Source: Bacteroidota bacterium
Lineage (GTDB): Bacteria; Bacteroidota; Bacteroidia; Bacteroidales; Bacteroidaceae
Direction: 5' to 3'
DNA: 37,877 nucleotides
Assembly (NCBI GenBank): GCA_023458215.1
Contig: JAEXAJ010000230.1
Coordinates: forward strand, 1 to 37,877
Positions 25,648 to 35,020 of the stretch are shown in pieces; the stretch's first letter is position 1; every line of letters begins with the position of its first letter. A model generated the notes under the pieces. It did no database searches. It had not been told where the DNA came from and was given only the letters and a program-made list of their open reading frames with translations. A program made the translations under genes and the position numbers.

Positions 25648-27093
25648 ATGAGCAATATAAGAAGACAAATGTTCTCCGGAATATTTTACACGGCAGTAGC
25701 CAAATATTCAGGAATCATCATCTCGTTAATTGTGATGGCTGTATTATCGCGTTTACTCTGTCCTGACGATTTCGGAACAATAGCCGTAGCTACCGTCTTT
25801 ATCAATTTTTTTAACATTTTCACAAATATAGGTGTATCTTCAGCCCTTGTACAATACAAAGAGTTAACCCATAAAGAAATAAACCACATTTATATGTTTA
25901 CTATATGGATAGGTATAGTATTAAGTGTGATATTTTTCTTATCCTCAGATTTTATTGCCGATTATTATCAAGACAGCCGTCTTATTCTAATTTGCCAATT
26001 GTTGTCAATAAATCTTTTTTTCTCATCAGCGAGCATAGTTCCCAATTCTCTTTTTATGAGAGATAAGAACTTTAAATATATAGCATGGCGAACACTTATT
26101 GTACAGCTTTTCACAGGTGTCCTTTCTATTATTACAGCCATAATTGGAGCAGGTTTATATACGTTACTCATACAGCCAATCCTTTCCAGTATATTAATCT
26201 ATCTCATTTCACTGAGAAAGTATCCTCAAAAATTTATATGGACGATCGGTATAAATAGTTTGAAAAAGATATGGGGCTACTCTATGTACCAATTTTTATT
26301 TAATGTAATGAGTTATTTTATCAGAAATTTAGATAAAATGCTAATAGGAAAATACATTGGAATGACTTCATTAGGTTATTATGAAAAGTCATATCGTCTC
26401 ATGTCCTTACCTATACAAAATATCACTTATGTCATCACTCCTGTATTACACCCCATTCTTTGTGATTATCAAAATGAAAAAGAAAGATTGGCAATAATCA
26501 ATGAACGGATGATCCGCATATTGGCGCTTGTTGGATTTCCACTTAGTATATTCCTATTCTTCTGTGGTCGTGAGTTGGTACTTCTGTTCTTCGGAGCTCA
26601 ATGGGAACTTTCTGTTCCGGCCTTTCAAATACTATCATTAACCGTTGGTCTACAGATTATTATGGCTTCATCTGGTTCTTTTTTTCAAAGTTGTAACGAT
26701 ACTAGAGGACTTTTTATTTGCGGTGTTTATACAGCCTTTTTTACTTGCAGTGGATTTATAATCTGCATACTATTTTTCAGGTCATTAGAGGCATTTGCTT
26801 ATAGCATGCTCATTTCCTATTTATTTAGTTTCGTTCAATGCTATTGGCAGTTATATCATTATCAATTTCATAAAAATTTACTTTTTTTATACAAACAGTT
26901 TACCTCGCCAATCATTCTCAGTGTTATAGTAGGAGTAATGTTATGGGGTACTTCTTTATTTATATCCAACTGGAATCTAATACTTTCTCTTTCTGTTAAA
27001 AGCATATTGACCATCCTCATATGGGGAAGTTATTTACAATTATTCAAAGAATATGACATCATAGCCAAAGCCAAAAAATATATTCATAAATAA
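25648..27093 (+). CDS. Oligosaccharide flippase of the MOP superfamily (Wzx-like)
   Basis: This 481-residue membrane protein has about 12-14 helices and the N-terminal family pattern (FYTAVAKYSGIIISLI, SRLLCPDDFGTIAVATVFINFFNIFTNIG). It should move the lipid-linked repeat unit to the periplasm, where the Wzy-like protein at 20651 polymerises it. It ends the long plus-strand operon and is convergent with the minus-strand fucosyltransferase gene (21 bp apart). Confidence 0.9.
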   Translation: MSNIRRQMFSGIFYTAVAKYSGIIISLIVMAVLSRLLCPDDFGTIAVATVFINFFNIFTNIGVSSALVQYKELTHKEINHIYMFTIWIGIVLSVIFFLSSDFIADYYQDSRLILICQLLSINLFFSSASIVPNSLFMRDKNFKYIAWRTLIVQLFTGVLSIITAIIGAGLYTLLIQPILSSILIYLISLRKYPQKFIWTIGINSLKKIWGYSMYQFLFNVMSYFIRNLDKMLIGKYIGMTSLGYYEKSYRLMSLPIQNITYVITPVLHPILCDYQNEKERLAIINERMIRILALVGFPLSIFLFFCGRELVLLFFGAQWELSVPAFQILSLTVGLQIIMASSGSFFQSCNDTRGLFICGVYTAFFTCSGFIICILFFRSLEAFAYSMLISYLFSFVQCYWQLYHYQFHKNLLFLYKQFTSPIILSVIVGVMLWGTSLFISNWNLILSLSVKSILTILIWGSYLQLFKEYDIIAKAKKYIHK

Positions 27094-27114
27094 AGAAAAC
27101 TCCTTTTTCAGTAG

Positions 27115-28002
27115 CTATCTAATAGCTTTCAAGACATATTTTATTCTCATAATCAAACGTATATATAGCGATTTTAGTCTATAGAAAAGCGGAGTACGAT
27201 TGGGTAATGCTATCCATGATTCTGGGCATAAATTGGAAATATTGTGATGGGAATAATGGGGACCAAACCAAGGAGTAGGATAAAATACCTTTTTATGAGG
27301 ATTATTATTTAACCAAGCCCCCCACCAACTGAAAGAACTATTGCTTATAATATTATTGGTAGCCAAACTCTGCAAATAGAAATCCTCCAACATAGAATTT
27401 TGTTTATCTGCAAAAACAAAATTTTGTCCCTTAAAATTCTTTTTACACCAATTCAAATCATCACTAATAATGAGAAATAGTGAATTTTCACCAATCAATT
27501 GAATTGCTTTTTTAAAATAGTCTTTAGAACAAATACTAAATCGATGCGGTATGTTACAATAATCCCCTCTGCGCACATGAATACAAGTATAAGGTTTTAT
27601 TAATACATTCCTATATTTTACTTGAAGCTTATTGTTTATTTCTTCAGGCATAGCATACAATTGTCGTAGCAGTTTTTCATCAACATACTTATATGACTGG
27701 AAATATCCATCAATAGCAAAGTCCTCTTTGTAAAAAGGAATAGCTTTATAAGAGAAATCTCGCCAATTATATATCGTTGTATGTTCAGGGATACTACGTA
27801 CAAACTTAATTTGACTAAAAATAGAATTTCTAAAAGAAGATAAATAGTCCCACATGGACTCTCCGTTCATAGTAGATATAGGTTCTGCATCGGGAGCCAC
27901 TACTACAACAAAATCTGTATGAAACTTCTTAGCCAATGAGGCACCTGCCGCAATTTGAAACAGATAATTTCCAAAACGGCCACTTAAACAAATGTAGATC
28001 AT
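27115..28002 (-). CDS. Alpha-1,2-fucosyltransferase, family GT11
   Basis: This is a 295-residue minus-strand enzyme. GRFGNYLFQIAAG at the start, HVRRGDY in the middle (GDP-fucose site), FLIISDD, and ISNSSFSWWGAWLN with FYPTPWFGP near the end are the GT11 motifs. It should add alpha-1,2-linked fucose to a galactose-type acceptor. It is a single gene in the reverse direction between two plus-strand modules, which suggests independent insertion. No GDP-fucose synthesis genes are in the window. Confidence 0.92.
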   Translation of the reverse strand: MIYICLSGRFGNYLFQIAAGASLAKKFHTDFVVVVAPDAEPISTMNGESMWDYLSSFRNSIFSQIKFVRSIPEHTTIYNWRDFSYKAIPFYKEDFAIDGYFQSYKYVDEKLLRQLYAMPEEINNKLQVKYRNVLIKPYTCIHVRRGDYCNIPHRFSICSKDYFKKAIQLIGENSLFLIISDDLNWCKKNFKGQNFVFADKQNSMLEDFYLQSLATNNIISNSSFSWWGAWLNNNPHKKVFYPTPWFGPHYSHHNISNLCPESWIALPNRTPLFYRLKSLYIRLIMRIKYVLKAIR

Positions 28003-28039
28003 AAATTGAGCATATTTTTAAATCTGCTAAATTATGAAT

Positions 28040-28119
28040 TATATTTGTGCAGACCAAGAGCCTGCTTAAATTTTATCTAATAAAATTTAAGCATCTTTTA
28101 ATAGAAATAATTATCTTTG
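28040..28119 (+). promoter_or_regulatory. Tandem promoter boxes flanking a 14-bp hairpin
   Basis: TATATTTG (28040-28047) and TATCTTTG (28112-28119) both fit the -7 consensus. Between them a perfect inverted repeat TGCTTAAATTTTAT-CTA-ATAAAATTTAAGCA (28063-28093) is followed by CTTTT. The hairpin could stop transcripts from the first box, while the second box, 25 bp before the GT2 start, drives the module directly. Confidence 0.55.
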
Positions 28120-28144
28120 AAAAAAATATTAATCATTCAACAGT

Positions 28145-29086
28145 ATGAACTCAAATCCTACAAAAAATATTAGTTCATTTACTAAAGTATCTGTAATTAT
28201 TCCGATTTATAACACTGGAAATTATTTATCTGATGCACTTGATAGTATTTGTAACCAAACTTTAAAAGAGCTGGAGATTATATTGATAAACGATGGTTCT
28301 ACAGATAATAGCCAACATATCATTAATGAGTATGCTCAAAAAGACAATAGGATTCAATGGCATCAGCAACCCAATTATGGACTGAGTGTAGCCCGAAACA
28401 TTGGGCTGCAATATGCTACTGGTGAATATATTTATTTTATGGACAGTGATGATATTTTAGATGAAATAGCATTAGAGCAGTGTTACGAATTGTGTCAAAA
28501 AGAAAGCCTTGATTTTGCATTTTTTGATGCAGAAACGTCGTTGGAAGTAACTGCACAAATTCCGAACTATGACAGAAGAAAAAACATTGCAGAGAATAAA
28601 ATATGGAATGGAATAGAGTTACTTAACTATGAATTGCAACACCATCTATTTCTTTCATCGGTATGGCTTTGTTTTACTAATCATTCTTTTCTCAAAAAAA
28701 GTTTCAGCTGTTTTCCTCCGGGAGTGATTCATGAAGATCATGTTTTTGCTCTACAAATCCATTTACATGCTCAACGAGTTGCTTACATTCCTCAGTTTTT
28801 CTTTAAACGCCGTGTTCGTGCTAATTCTATAATGAGTAGTATGTTTAGCATGCGTAATATCGAAGGCTATACCACTGTTTGCTCACTGATTAAATCATTG
28901 GAAGCTTTACATCCTGAATGGATAATTGTAATAGAAGAATACCTAAGTCAAACTTTCAATGCTATTGCTTGGCTAGCTCATAAGATGCCTATTTTAGAAA
29001 AATTTGAAGTCTTTTTCCGCCTCAAGCGCATGCGCTTCAGTCATTACATCACATTCAAAAATTGGTTAGTCTTTTGGTTCAAATAA
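28145..29086 (+). CDS. Glycosyltransferase family 2 (GT-A)
   Basis: This 313-residue protein has VSVIIPIYNTGNYLSDALDSI, INDGSTDNS, the SVARNIGLQ segment and the metal-binding YFMDSDDIL, all normal for an active GT2 enzyme. A further HEDHVFALQ in the second half is a likely catalytic acidic site. It begins a plus-strand module with its own promoter (28112), followed 27 bp later by an acyltransferase gene. Sugar specificity unknown. Confidence 0.88.
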   Translation: MNSNPTKNISSFTKVSVIIPIYNTGNYLSDALDSICNQTLKELEIILINDGSTDNSQHIINEYAQKDNRIQWHQQPNYGLSVARNIGLQYATGEYIYFMDSDDILDEIALEQCYELCQKESLDFAFFDAETSLEVTAQIPNYDRRKNIAENKIWNGIELLNYELQHHLFLSSVWLCFTNHSFLKKSFSCFPPGVIHEDHVFALQIHLHAQRVAYIPQFFFKRRVRANSIMSSMFSMRNIEGYTTVCSLIKSLEALHPEWIIVIEEYLSQTFNAIAWLAHKMPILEKFEVFFRLKRMRFSHYITFKNWLVFWFK

Positions 29087-29113
29087 TCTGTTTTTTACAA
29101 TTTTAGTATAGCA

Positions 29114-30274
29114 ATGATATTAAATAAGTTACAACGTCCTATAAATCCACAAAATTTTATACCTTGTATAGATGGATTCCGCTTTTTTGCAATTATTACA
29201 GTATGCATATTACACGTAAATAATTTCTACGGAAGAAGCATTGGCTACGATTATTATCAAAACGTAAACGATACAAACTCTTGGAGTTGGTTCATTAATC
29301 GTTGCGGTTTAGGTGTCGAATTATTCTTTGCGATTAGCGGATTTGTTATTGCAATGCCATTTCTTCAGCACTACTTTGAAAATAAAGAAAATCCTCGATT
29401 AAAATCTTACTTTTTACGAAGACTTACTCGGTTAGAAGTACCATATTTACTATCATGTATTTTAATATACTCTTGTTATATTTATACCACTCAATTCAAC
29501 TTCTTTTCGGAAATAGGGCACCTGCTTTCTGCTATGACTTACACACACTCATTAATATACGGTGTATGGCCCCCATTCAATCCGGTAATTTGGAGTCTGG
29601 AGGTGGAGATTCAATTCTATATACTTGCTCCATGGCTGATTAAATTTATCTATAAAGGTAAAAACCATGTTAGTAGATATGTAAAAATAGCAATACTTAT
29701 GGCAATCACTCTGTATTTAAGGCACTTGGAGAATGAGTTAGCCACTATTCATCTCCGCCAGTCAGTTTTTTCCATGCTCCACTATTTTCTGATAGGGTTC
29801 ATCGTAGCCGAGATTTATATACGTAAAAAAGAGATATTGTTCCGCAAACACTTTATATGGGATTTTCTAGCTGTTTGCAGCTTTTATGCACTATTTAAAT
29901 ATGCTTGGTACCCTAATCAGCTATATTTCTGTATGGCACTGCTACTGATATTTATCAGCATATTCAAGAGCTATGTAATGAATTGGATATGTACCCGTAA
30001 TATTATTTTTGTAATTGGTGGAATGTGTTATACGATTTATCTCTTACACTATCCCCTATTCCATTTTTTTGGTAAGTTAACAGCACATTTCAATCCATTT
30101 CAATACTATTATCACAATCTATTAGTCCAAATTTTATTCTTATTTCCATTAATATTTGTAGTATGTTCAATTTACTTTATATTAATTGAGAAACCTTGTA
30201 TGAATAGAAATTGGCCTCAATCATTAATCACATTCTTCAGAACAAGGTTATCAATAAAATATAAAACTAAGTAA
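29114..30274 (+). CDS. Acyltransferase 3 family membrane protein
   Basis: This 386-residue protein with about ten membrane helices starts with the typical FIPCIDGFRFFAIITVCILHVNNF, containing the conserved His, followed by GVELFFAISGFV, RRLTRLEVPY and WSLEVEIQFYIL. These are hallmarks of acyltransferase 3 (OafA-like) enzymes that O-acetylate surface sugars. It sits in a module with a GT2 gene, so it likely decorates the polysaccharide. Confidence 0.9.
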   Translation: MILNKLQRPINPQNFIPCIDGFRFFAIITVCILHVNNFYGRSIGYDYYQNVNDTNSWSWFINRCGLGVELFFAISGFVIAMPFLQHYFENKENPRLKSYFLRRLTRLEVPYLLSCILIYSCYIYTTQFNFFSEIGHLLSAMTYTHSLIYGVWPPFNPVIWSLEVEIQFYILAPWLIKFIYKGKNHVSRYVKIAILMAITLYLRHLENELATIHLRQSVFSMLHYFLIGFIVAEIYIRKKEILFRKHFIWDFLAVCSFYALFKYAWYPNQLYFCMALLLIFISIFKSYVMNWICTRNIIFVIGGMCYTIYLLHYPLFHFFGKLTAHFNPFQYYYHNLLVQILFLFPLIFVVCSIYFILIEKPCMNRNWPQSLITFFRTRLSIKYKTK

Positions 30275-30287
30275 ATCATCATGTCCT

Positions 30288-31252
30288 ATGGAAGATATTC
30301 TTGTCAGTATCATAGTCCCAGTCTATCAAGCTGAATTATATTCATATAAATCAACAAAATAATCAGACAACAGACTCTTAAAATGTCGAAATTATACTTG
30401 TGAATGACGGTTCGACAGATAAATCACTTGAAATTTGTAAGGAATTTGCAGCCAATGACAAGAGGATTAAAGTTATCCATAAAATGAACGCTGGACAATC
30501 TTCAGCTAGAAATGTAGGTATTAATGCAGCGCATGGAAAATACATCGGTTTTATGGATAATGATGATCTTCTATATCCTGATATGTGCAAGCATTTATAT
30601 GAAAATGCTGAAAAATATGGCGCTGTCATTTCGGCTTGCTCATACGTCATCAAAGATGAAATAGGTAATATTACTCACAACAAGCATATTGGAAATATAT
30701 TTATATATGATAACAAACAAGATATTAAAGAATTGTTATCACGAGTAGTTGTAGACATCTATTTTTGGACAAAACTCTACAGGAAAGACTTTCTTGACAG
30801 ACAAGGTATTCGTTTTGAGGAAGGTCGCAGCGAAGAAGATAGATTATTCAATTATTCCGCTTATATAGTTGCAGATAGAACTGTTATGGCAGATATCCTA
30901 GTCTACACATATATGGAACGTAAAGAATCAACCTGTCGCACTTTTCACCAAAAGAAGTTTTATAAATACATGGATGATATCTGTTTTAGAATGCGAACGG
31001 TAGAAAACGGAGTGACTAATAAATATCCTGATTTAGCCATTTGGGCAAAAAAGAAGCAATCAATGCTTGTCTTAGAGCTTTATTCATTACTTCAAAACAT
31101 AAAAAAGAAGAATGCGAGCCTTATTATTCATGGATAAAAAATATTTGCAAGCCAACTCAAAACTCGTAATAAATGGAAGAAAGGAATGGAACATGTCACT
31201 TCTAGGTGTAATTATGGCAGCATATATGCCTGCTACATTGTATTTCTATTAA
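30288..31252 (+). pseudogene. Broken GT2 glycosyltransferase gene (three frameshifts)
   Basis: The reading starts MEDILVSIIVPVYQAELYSYK, then hits a stop; adding one A in the AAA run near 30348 continues it as INKIIRQQTLK, and one more A in the AAAA run near 30380 joins it to NVEIILVNDGSTDKS. The frame is then open to 31137 with normal GT2 features (SARNVGINAAHGKY, DNDD, SEEDRLFNY). Near 31101 an extra base in an A-run moves the frame; the other frame runs RALLFMDKKYLQANSK to the stop at 31252. The repaired protein would have about 320 residues. Two losses and one gain all lie in A-runs, so sequencing error must be excluded. Confidence 0.75.
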
Positions 31253-31411
31253 AAAAAATGGAAAAACAAAAATTTGGAATAGGGAATTGATTGCCTTGCC
31301 GCACTTTAATCATTCTAGTTCTGCCAATAATAAAATCTTTGTTATAGCTACTTCTCAAAAAAAATTAGCTTCTTTATTGAAGCACTATAATAGATGTGTG
31401 AGCAATCCATA
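31253..31411 (+). pseudogene. Unrecognised coding remnant downstream of the broken GT2
   Basis: An open stretch without a start reads WNRELIALPHFNHSSSAN and then IFVIATSQKKLASLLKHYNR, ending in TAA at 31411. A short MEKQKFGIGN start precedes it in another frame. It looks like the tail of a decayed gene; I do not recognise the family. Confidence 0.4.
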
Positions 31412-31463
31412 AAACTATCCTCAATTATTAATAGAAAGCTAAACAAAATACAAAATGAATAAT

Positions 31464-31471
31464 TATCTTTG
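31464..31471 (+). promoter_or_regulatory. Bacteroidota -7 promoter element TATCTTTG
   Basis: TATCTTTG lies 50 bp before the methyltransferase ATG and after the pseudogene, giving this module its own promoter. Confidence 0.65.
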
Positions 31472-31521
31472 TATTGAAATAAGTAATCTATTTTATCACA
31501 ATCAATTTGTATAAACAAACC

Positions 31522-32289
31522 ATGAAAACTCGTACTCCTTATACAAGAAATGATCTGAAAATTCGCAAAAGTGATAAAGTCATAGAAGTCGGTTCTGGGC
31601 ACAATCCTACTTTTCGTGCTAATGTTATTGTCGAAAAGTTCATAGATAGCAATTTTCATCGTTGTGGAGATGTTAAGGTATATCCACATCAAAAGCTAGT
31701 CAATGCAGATGGTGAGCATCTTCCTTTTGAAGACAATGAATTTGATTATATTATTTGTAATCAAGTTTTGGAGCACACTGAAGATCCTGCTCAGTTTTTA
31801 AAGGAGCAAAGCCGTGTAGCCAAGCGTGGATATATAGAAACTCCAAGCTTTTTAGGAGAATTTCTTCATCCTAAAAAATCTCATAAATGGGTCATCTTGG
31901 AAATTGATAAAAAGTTGATACTTTTTGAAAAAGCCAAAATGCCTGAATATGGTCATAACTATGGTAATGTTTTCTTAAACTATCTCCCTTATCAATCACT
32001 AGCTTACAAAGTTCTTCAAATATTAGAGCCCCAAGTTACCGCCAATCGATACGAATGGAAAGATAATATAGATTTTATCGTTAATCCAAAGGATGAATAC
32101 TATCGTTCATTTTTCACACAACCTTGGACTATGGAAATGACACAAAAAGTTTTTCCACCACGGGGCTCCGCTAAGGAGATTAAAAAGCTATTTGTTGGAA
32201 TATGGCATATTGTTAAAAATGAATTCTATAAATTTAGCTATAAGCACCCCCTTACGATAGAAGAATATGATAGACAATCTCAAAAATAA
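31522..32289 (+). CDS. Class I SAM-dependent methyltransferase
   Basis: From the ATG at 31522, 255 residues; the in-frame TTG at 31507 is less likely. VIEVGSGHNP is motif I (SAM-binding glycine loop), followed by DGEHLPFEDNEFDYIICNQVLEHTEDP, the classic Methyltransf_11 motifs II/III. The C-terminal part is specific and not recognised. It overlaps the next gene by 23 bp, indicating coupled translation. In this setting it may methylate a sugar or the chain end; substrate not shown. Confidence 0.85.
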   Translation: MKTRTPYTRNDLKIRKSDKVIEVGSGHNPTFRANVIVEKFIDSNFHRCGDVKVYPHQKLVNADGEHLPFEDNEFDYIICNQVLEHTEDPAQFLKEQSRVAKRGYIETPSFLGEFLHPKKSHKWVILEIDKKLILFEKAKMPEYGHNYGNVFLNYLPYQSLAYKVLQILEPQVTANRYEWKDNIDFIVNPKDEYYRSFFTQPWTMEMTQKVFPPRGSAKEIKKLFVGIWHIVKNEFYKFSYKHPLTIEEYDRQSQK

Positions 32290-32857
32290 GGTTAAACAAT
32301 CTTCTGTTTGGAAGGCTCGTATCCATAAACTGATGTTCAGCAACGGGCGACCCCGATGGTGGGTAAAACAATTACTCAATCCATTCATTTTTCATCATGG
32401 CAAAGGCTCTGTTATCCGCAAACGGACAATAATGAATGTAACGCCAATTAACCATTTTGAAGTGGGTAGGAAAAGTATTATTGAAGAATATACAGTTATA
32501 GACAATGGTGTGGGTGATGTAGTAATTGGCGAAAATAGCCTTGTAGGGCTAAGAAATACCATTATTGGTCCTGTACAAATAGGCAATAACGTTATTATAG
32601 CACAGAATGTAGTGCTCTCAGGACTTAATCATCAATACAATGATACTTCAATACCTATATGTTCGCAAGGGGTAATAACTAAAAAAATTATCATCGAAGA
32701 TGACGTTTGGATTGCAGCTAATAGCATTATTACATCAGGAGTTCGTATTGGAAAGCATTCTGTTATCGCAGGAGGAAGCGTTGTTACTAAAGATGTGTTA
32801 CCTTTCACAGTAGTAGCTGGCAATCCAGCAAAGTTAATAAAGACAATAAAATATTGA
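32267..32857 (+). CDS. Hexapeptide-repeat acetyltransferase
   Basis: This 196-residue protein has a left-handed beta-helix made of hexapeptide units (VVIGENSLVG, TIIGPVQIGNNVIIAQN, IIIEDDVWIAANSIITSGVRIGKHSVIAGGSVV), ending FTVVAGNPAKLIKTIKY, as in LbH O- or N-acetyltransferases. The conserved GLNHQY holds a likely catalytic His. The start overlaps the methyltransferase gene by 23 bp. It probably acetylates a sugar of the same polymer. Confidence 0.9.
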   Translation: MIDNLKNKVKQSSVWKARIHKLMFSNGRPRWWVKQLLNPFIFHHGKGSVIRKRTIMNVTPINHFEVGRKSIIEEYTVIDNGVGDVVIGENSLVGLRNTIIGPVQIGNNVIIAQNVVLSGLNHQYNDTSIPICSQGVITKKIIIEDDVWIAANSIITSGVRIGKHSVIAGGSVVTKDVLPFTVVAGNPAKLIKTIKY

Positions 32858-32860
32858 ACA

Positions 32861-33715
32861 TCAACTTTTCATTATATTTGAATCATCATCTTTGTACTCT
32901 TGAGCAACTGTGAAAATTTGCTTTATTTTTTTCAACTCTTGCACCATTCGTTTACAAAAATTATTCAAAATAGTGTCTCCGCCGACAGTTCCATATCCTG
33001 TTATTGCCTTAACTTTACTCTTTCTGATAAAAGCAATACGTCCATATTTGCGCAAGTTAAAAGCTAGTGTTCCATCTTCTCCACGGATGATATCTGTACG
33101 TATACCCACCCTTCTAGCCTCCTCCGTGCGATAAGCAAATACCATTCCGCGTACACTAAGTTCAGGACGTTTAAATGACTGTAACCACAAATAACAATCA
33201 CGGAAAAGCGTATAAAAATAAAGTCCAATTAATGAATGTCGTTCATCAGGATAGTAACTCCATGTTGCATTAACCCCCATTACGTCTGAATGATTCTCCA
33301 AAACATCAATCATACTATCGACATATGTGGAAGGGTAAAGTGTATCCCCATCAATTCCTACAATATACTTTCCCCGTGCATTTTTCAGCCCGCAAAGGCG
33401 AGCATGACCAGGGCTTTGCTGCATTTCAGTATAAAAATGCAGACCTACAGCATGATAAATATCAGCAGTACGATCTTTAGAATTATTATTTACTCCAATG
33501 ATTTCAATTGGATAGCGAGTCTTCATTTCACTCAATGCCCACAAACAAGCCAATAAATGTTTCTCTTCATTATAAGCAATAATTGATACTGTTACCAATG
33601 GTTTATCACTTTGAATTTTAGCCAAATTGGAACGAACCCTAGAGATGATATCAGCAAAAGCCACTTCATCAAAAGGTTTTTCATAAACTTTCATATAACG
33701 ACTATACCAACTCAT
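32861..33715 (-). CDS. Glycosyltransferase family 2
   Basis: This is a 284-residue minus-strand GT2 with VTVSIIAYNEEKHLLACLWAL, GVNNNSKDRT, GHARLCGLKNARGKY and the metal site GIDGDTLYP. GEDGTLAF is the probable catalytic acidic motif. It is second in a two-gene reverse operon behind a GT4 gene (16 bp gap) and convergent with the acetyltransferase (3 bp gap). Confidence 0.88.
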   Translation of the reverse strand: MSWYSRYMKVYEKPFDEVAFADIISRVRSNLAKIQSDKPLVTVSIIAYNEEKHLLACLWALSEMKTRYPIEIIGVNNNSKDRTADIYHAVGLHFYTEMQQSPGHARLCGLKNARGKYIVGIDGDTLYPSTYVDSMIDVLENHSDVMGVNATWSYYPDERHSLIGLYFYTLFRDCYLWLQSFKRPELSVRGMVFAYRTEEARRVGIRTDIIRGEDGTLAFNLRKYGRIAFIRKSKVKAITGYGTVGGDTILNNFCKRMVQELKKIKQIFTVAQEYKDDDSNIMKS

Positions 33716-33731
33716 AATTATACTCCATTTA

Positions 33732-34904
33732 TTATTTATTTACATCAGTTTTATTTATATGCAACAATGAATTAAACAAATCAATCCACTGCTTACCGAC
33801 TGTGTCCAACTTGAATTCTGCAGCACGAAGGCGCGCATTCCGTCCCATTCTAAGGCGCAACTCCTTGTCTTCAATCAGACGATTGATACTTGCTGCAAGT
33901 CCTGCAATGTCTCCATCAGGAACTAAAATGCCATCTTTGCAGTCTGTGATAATATCACGCGGACCGCAATGACATGTATATGCAACAACTGGCACTCCGC
34001 AAGACATAGCTTCGAGTATCACTAGACCGAAACCTTCGAAGCGAGAACTCATCACAAAAATGGAACTTTCACAAAATTTTGCAATTATATCGGTAACCGA
34101 ATACTCCAAAAAACAGTTCTCTGTCAATCCTAAATCCACAATCTGCCGCTGTAATTCTTCTCGCAAATGACCATCACCATATATCTTTAACGCCCAGTCA
34201 GGATGTTTATCTGCCACCGTTTTCCATGCAGTAATCAAGCGATCAAACCCTTTCTGAGCCACGTAACGCCCAACTGCAATCACTTGTTTCGAACTACAAT
34301 CGGACACAGTATCAGGAAAAAATGATACAGGATTAGGAATCACACTTACGTTCTGCAATTCAGGCCAAAACATAGCATCTTCATGGGTGAGAACTACGAA
34401 TTTTGCCAATTTACGCAACTCACATACTAGTGAACTGACCCAAAAGTGTTCCACATAAGAATTCACGCACAAAGGTAACCAAGAAATTTTGAAATTTCGA
34501 TAATGCAGTCGATCAAAATGAATTTCTCCAACTTTCACACTGCCATCGGTCATATGATTGATGACATTGATGTCACGACGCAACAAAGACACTGTTATGT
34601 CAGGCTTAATGAAACACAAACACTGATCAAGTTTCTTCTTAAGAACACGCATCTTCTTTTTATATAGCCATGTACGACGCAATAGCGAATAACGGTAAGG
34701 TTCTTCAAAATCAATGTCCAGTTGATGAAGTGTGATAGAGGGATCTAATGGAAAATAAGGAGGCTTGTCACCACCATCTGTTAAGATGATGTGAATTTCA
34801 TAACCATGTTGTGCCAGATAATTAGCTTTTAAAGTCAACACTCGCTCCATGCCACTGGGATAGTACAGTGCAGGGATACAGTAGGCTATTTTTATTTTCC
34901 TCAT
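33732..34904 (-). CDS. Glycosyltransferase family 4
   Basis: This 390-residue minus-strand GT-B enzyme starts KIAYCIPALYYPSGMERVL, a family-typical acceptor-side loop. Its C-terminal domain shows VIAVGRYVAQKGFDRLI, LKIYGDG and SRFEGFGLVILEAMSCGVPVV with the E-x7-E pair. It is the first gene of a two-gene reverse operon. A 12-bp palindrome AAAGTTAACTTT (34925-34936) lies just upstream. It resembles GalNAc/Gal-adding GT4 enzymes, but the sugar is unproven. Confidence 0.9.
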   Translation of the reverse strand: MRKIKIAYCIPALYYPSGMERVLTLKANYLAQHGYEIHIILTDGGDKPPYFPLDPSITLHQLDIDFEEPYRYSLLRRTWLYKKKMRVLKKKLDQCLCFIKPDITVSLLRRDINVINHMTDGSVKVGEIHFDRLHYRNFKISWLPLCVNSYVEHFWVSSLVCELRKLAKFVVLTHEDAMFWPELQNVSVIPNPVSFFPDTVSDCSSKQVIAVGRYVAQKGFDRLITAWKTVADKHPDWALKIYGDGHLREELQRQIVDLGLTENCFLEYSVTDIIAKFCESSIFVMSSRFEGFGLVILEAMSCGVPVVAYTCHCGPRDIITDCKDGILVPDGDIAGLAASINRLIEDKELRLRMGRNARLRAAEFKLDTVGKQWIDLFNSLLHINKTDVNK

Positions 34905-34992
34905 AAAATCGTTATTTCCTCTGTAAAGTTAACTTTTCTTCTAAATAAGAACAACAAAAGAGAATATTTTTTTTAACTACCAACAAAATAAT

Positions 34993-35000
34993 TATCTTTG
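34993..35000 (+). promoter_or_regulatory. Bacteroidota -7 promoter element TATCTTTG
   Basis: TATCTTTG lies 20 bp before the GT2 gene at 35021, preceded by a T-rich stretch where the -33 region would be. It serves a single-gene plus-strand module. Confidence 0.65.
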
Positions 35001-35020
35001 TAATTCATTTTAATATCATA

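Noticed and set aside
29455..29643. 62-codon plus-strand frame inside the acyltransferase gene
   Set aside because: It is an out-of-frame shadow of the acyltransferase with no start context.
31348..31692. 114-codon minus-strand frame across the methyltransferase start
   Set aside because: It overlaps the promoter and the start of a well-supported gene and shows no recognisable domain.
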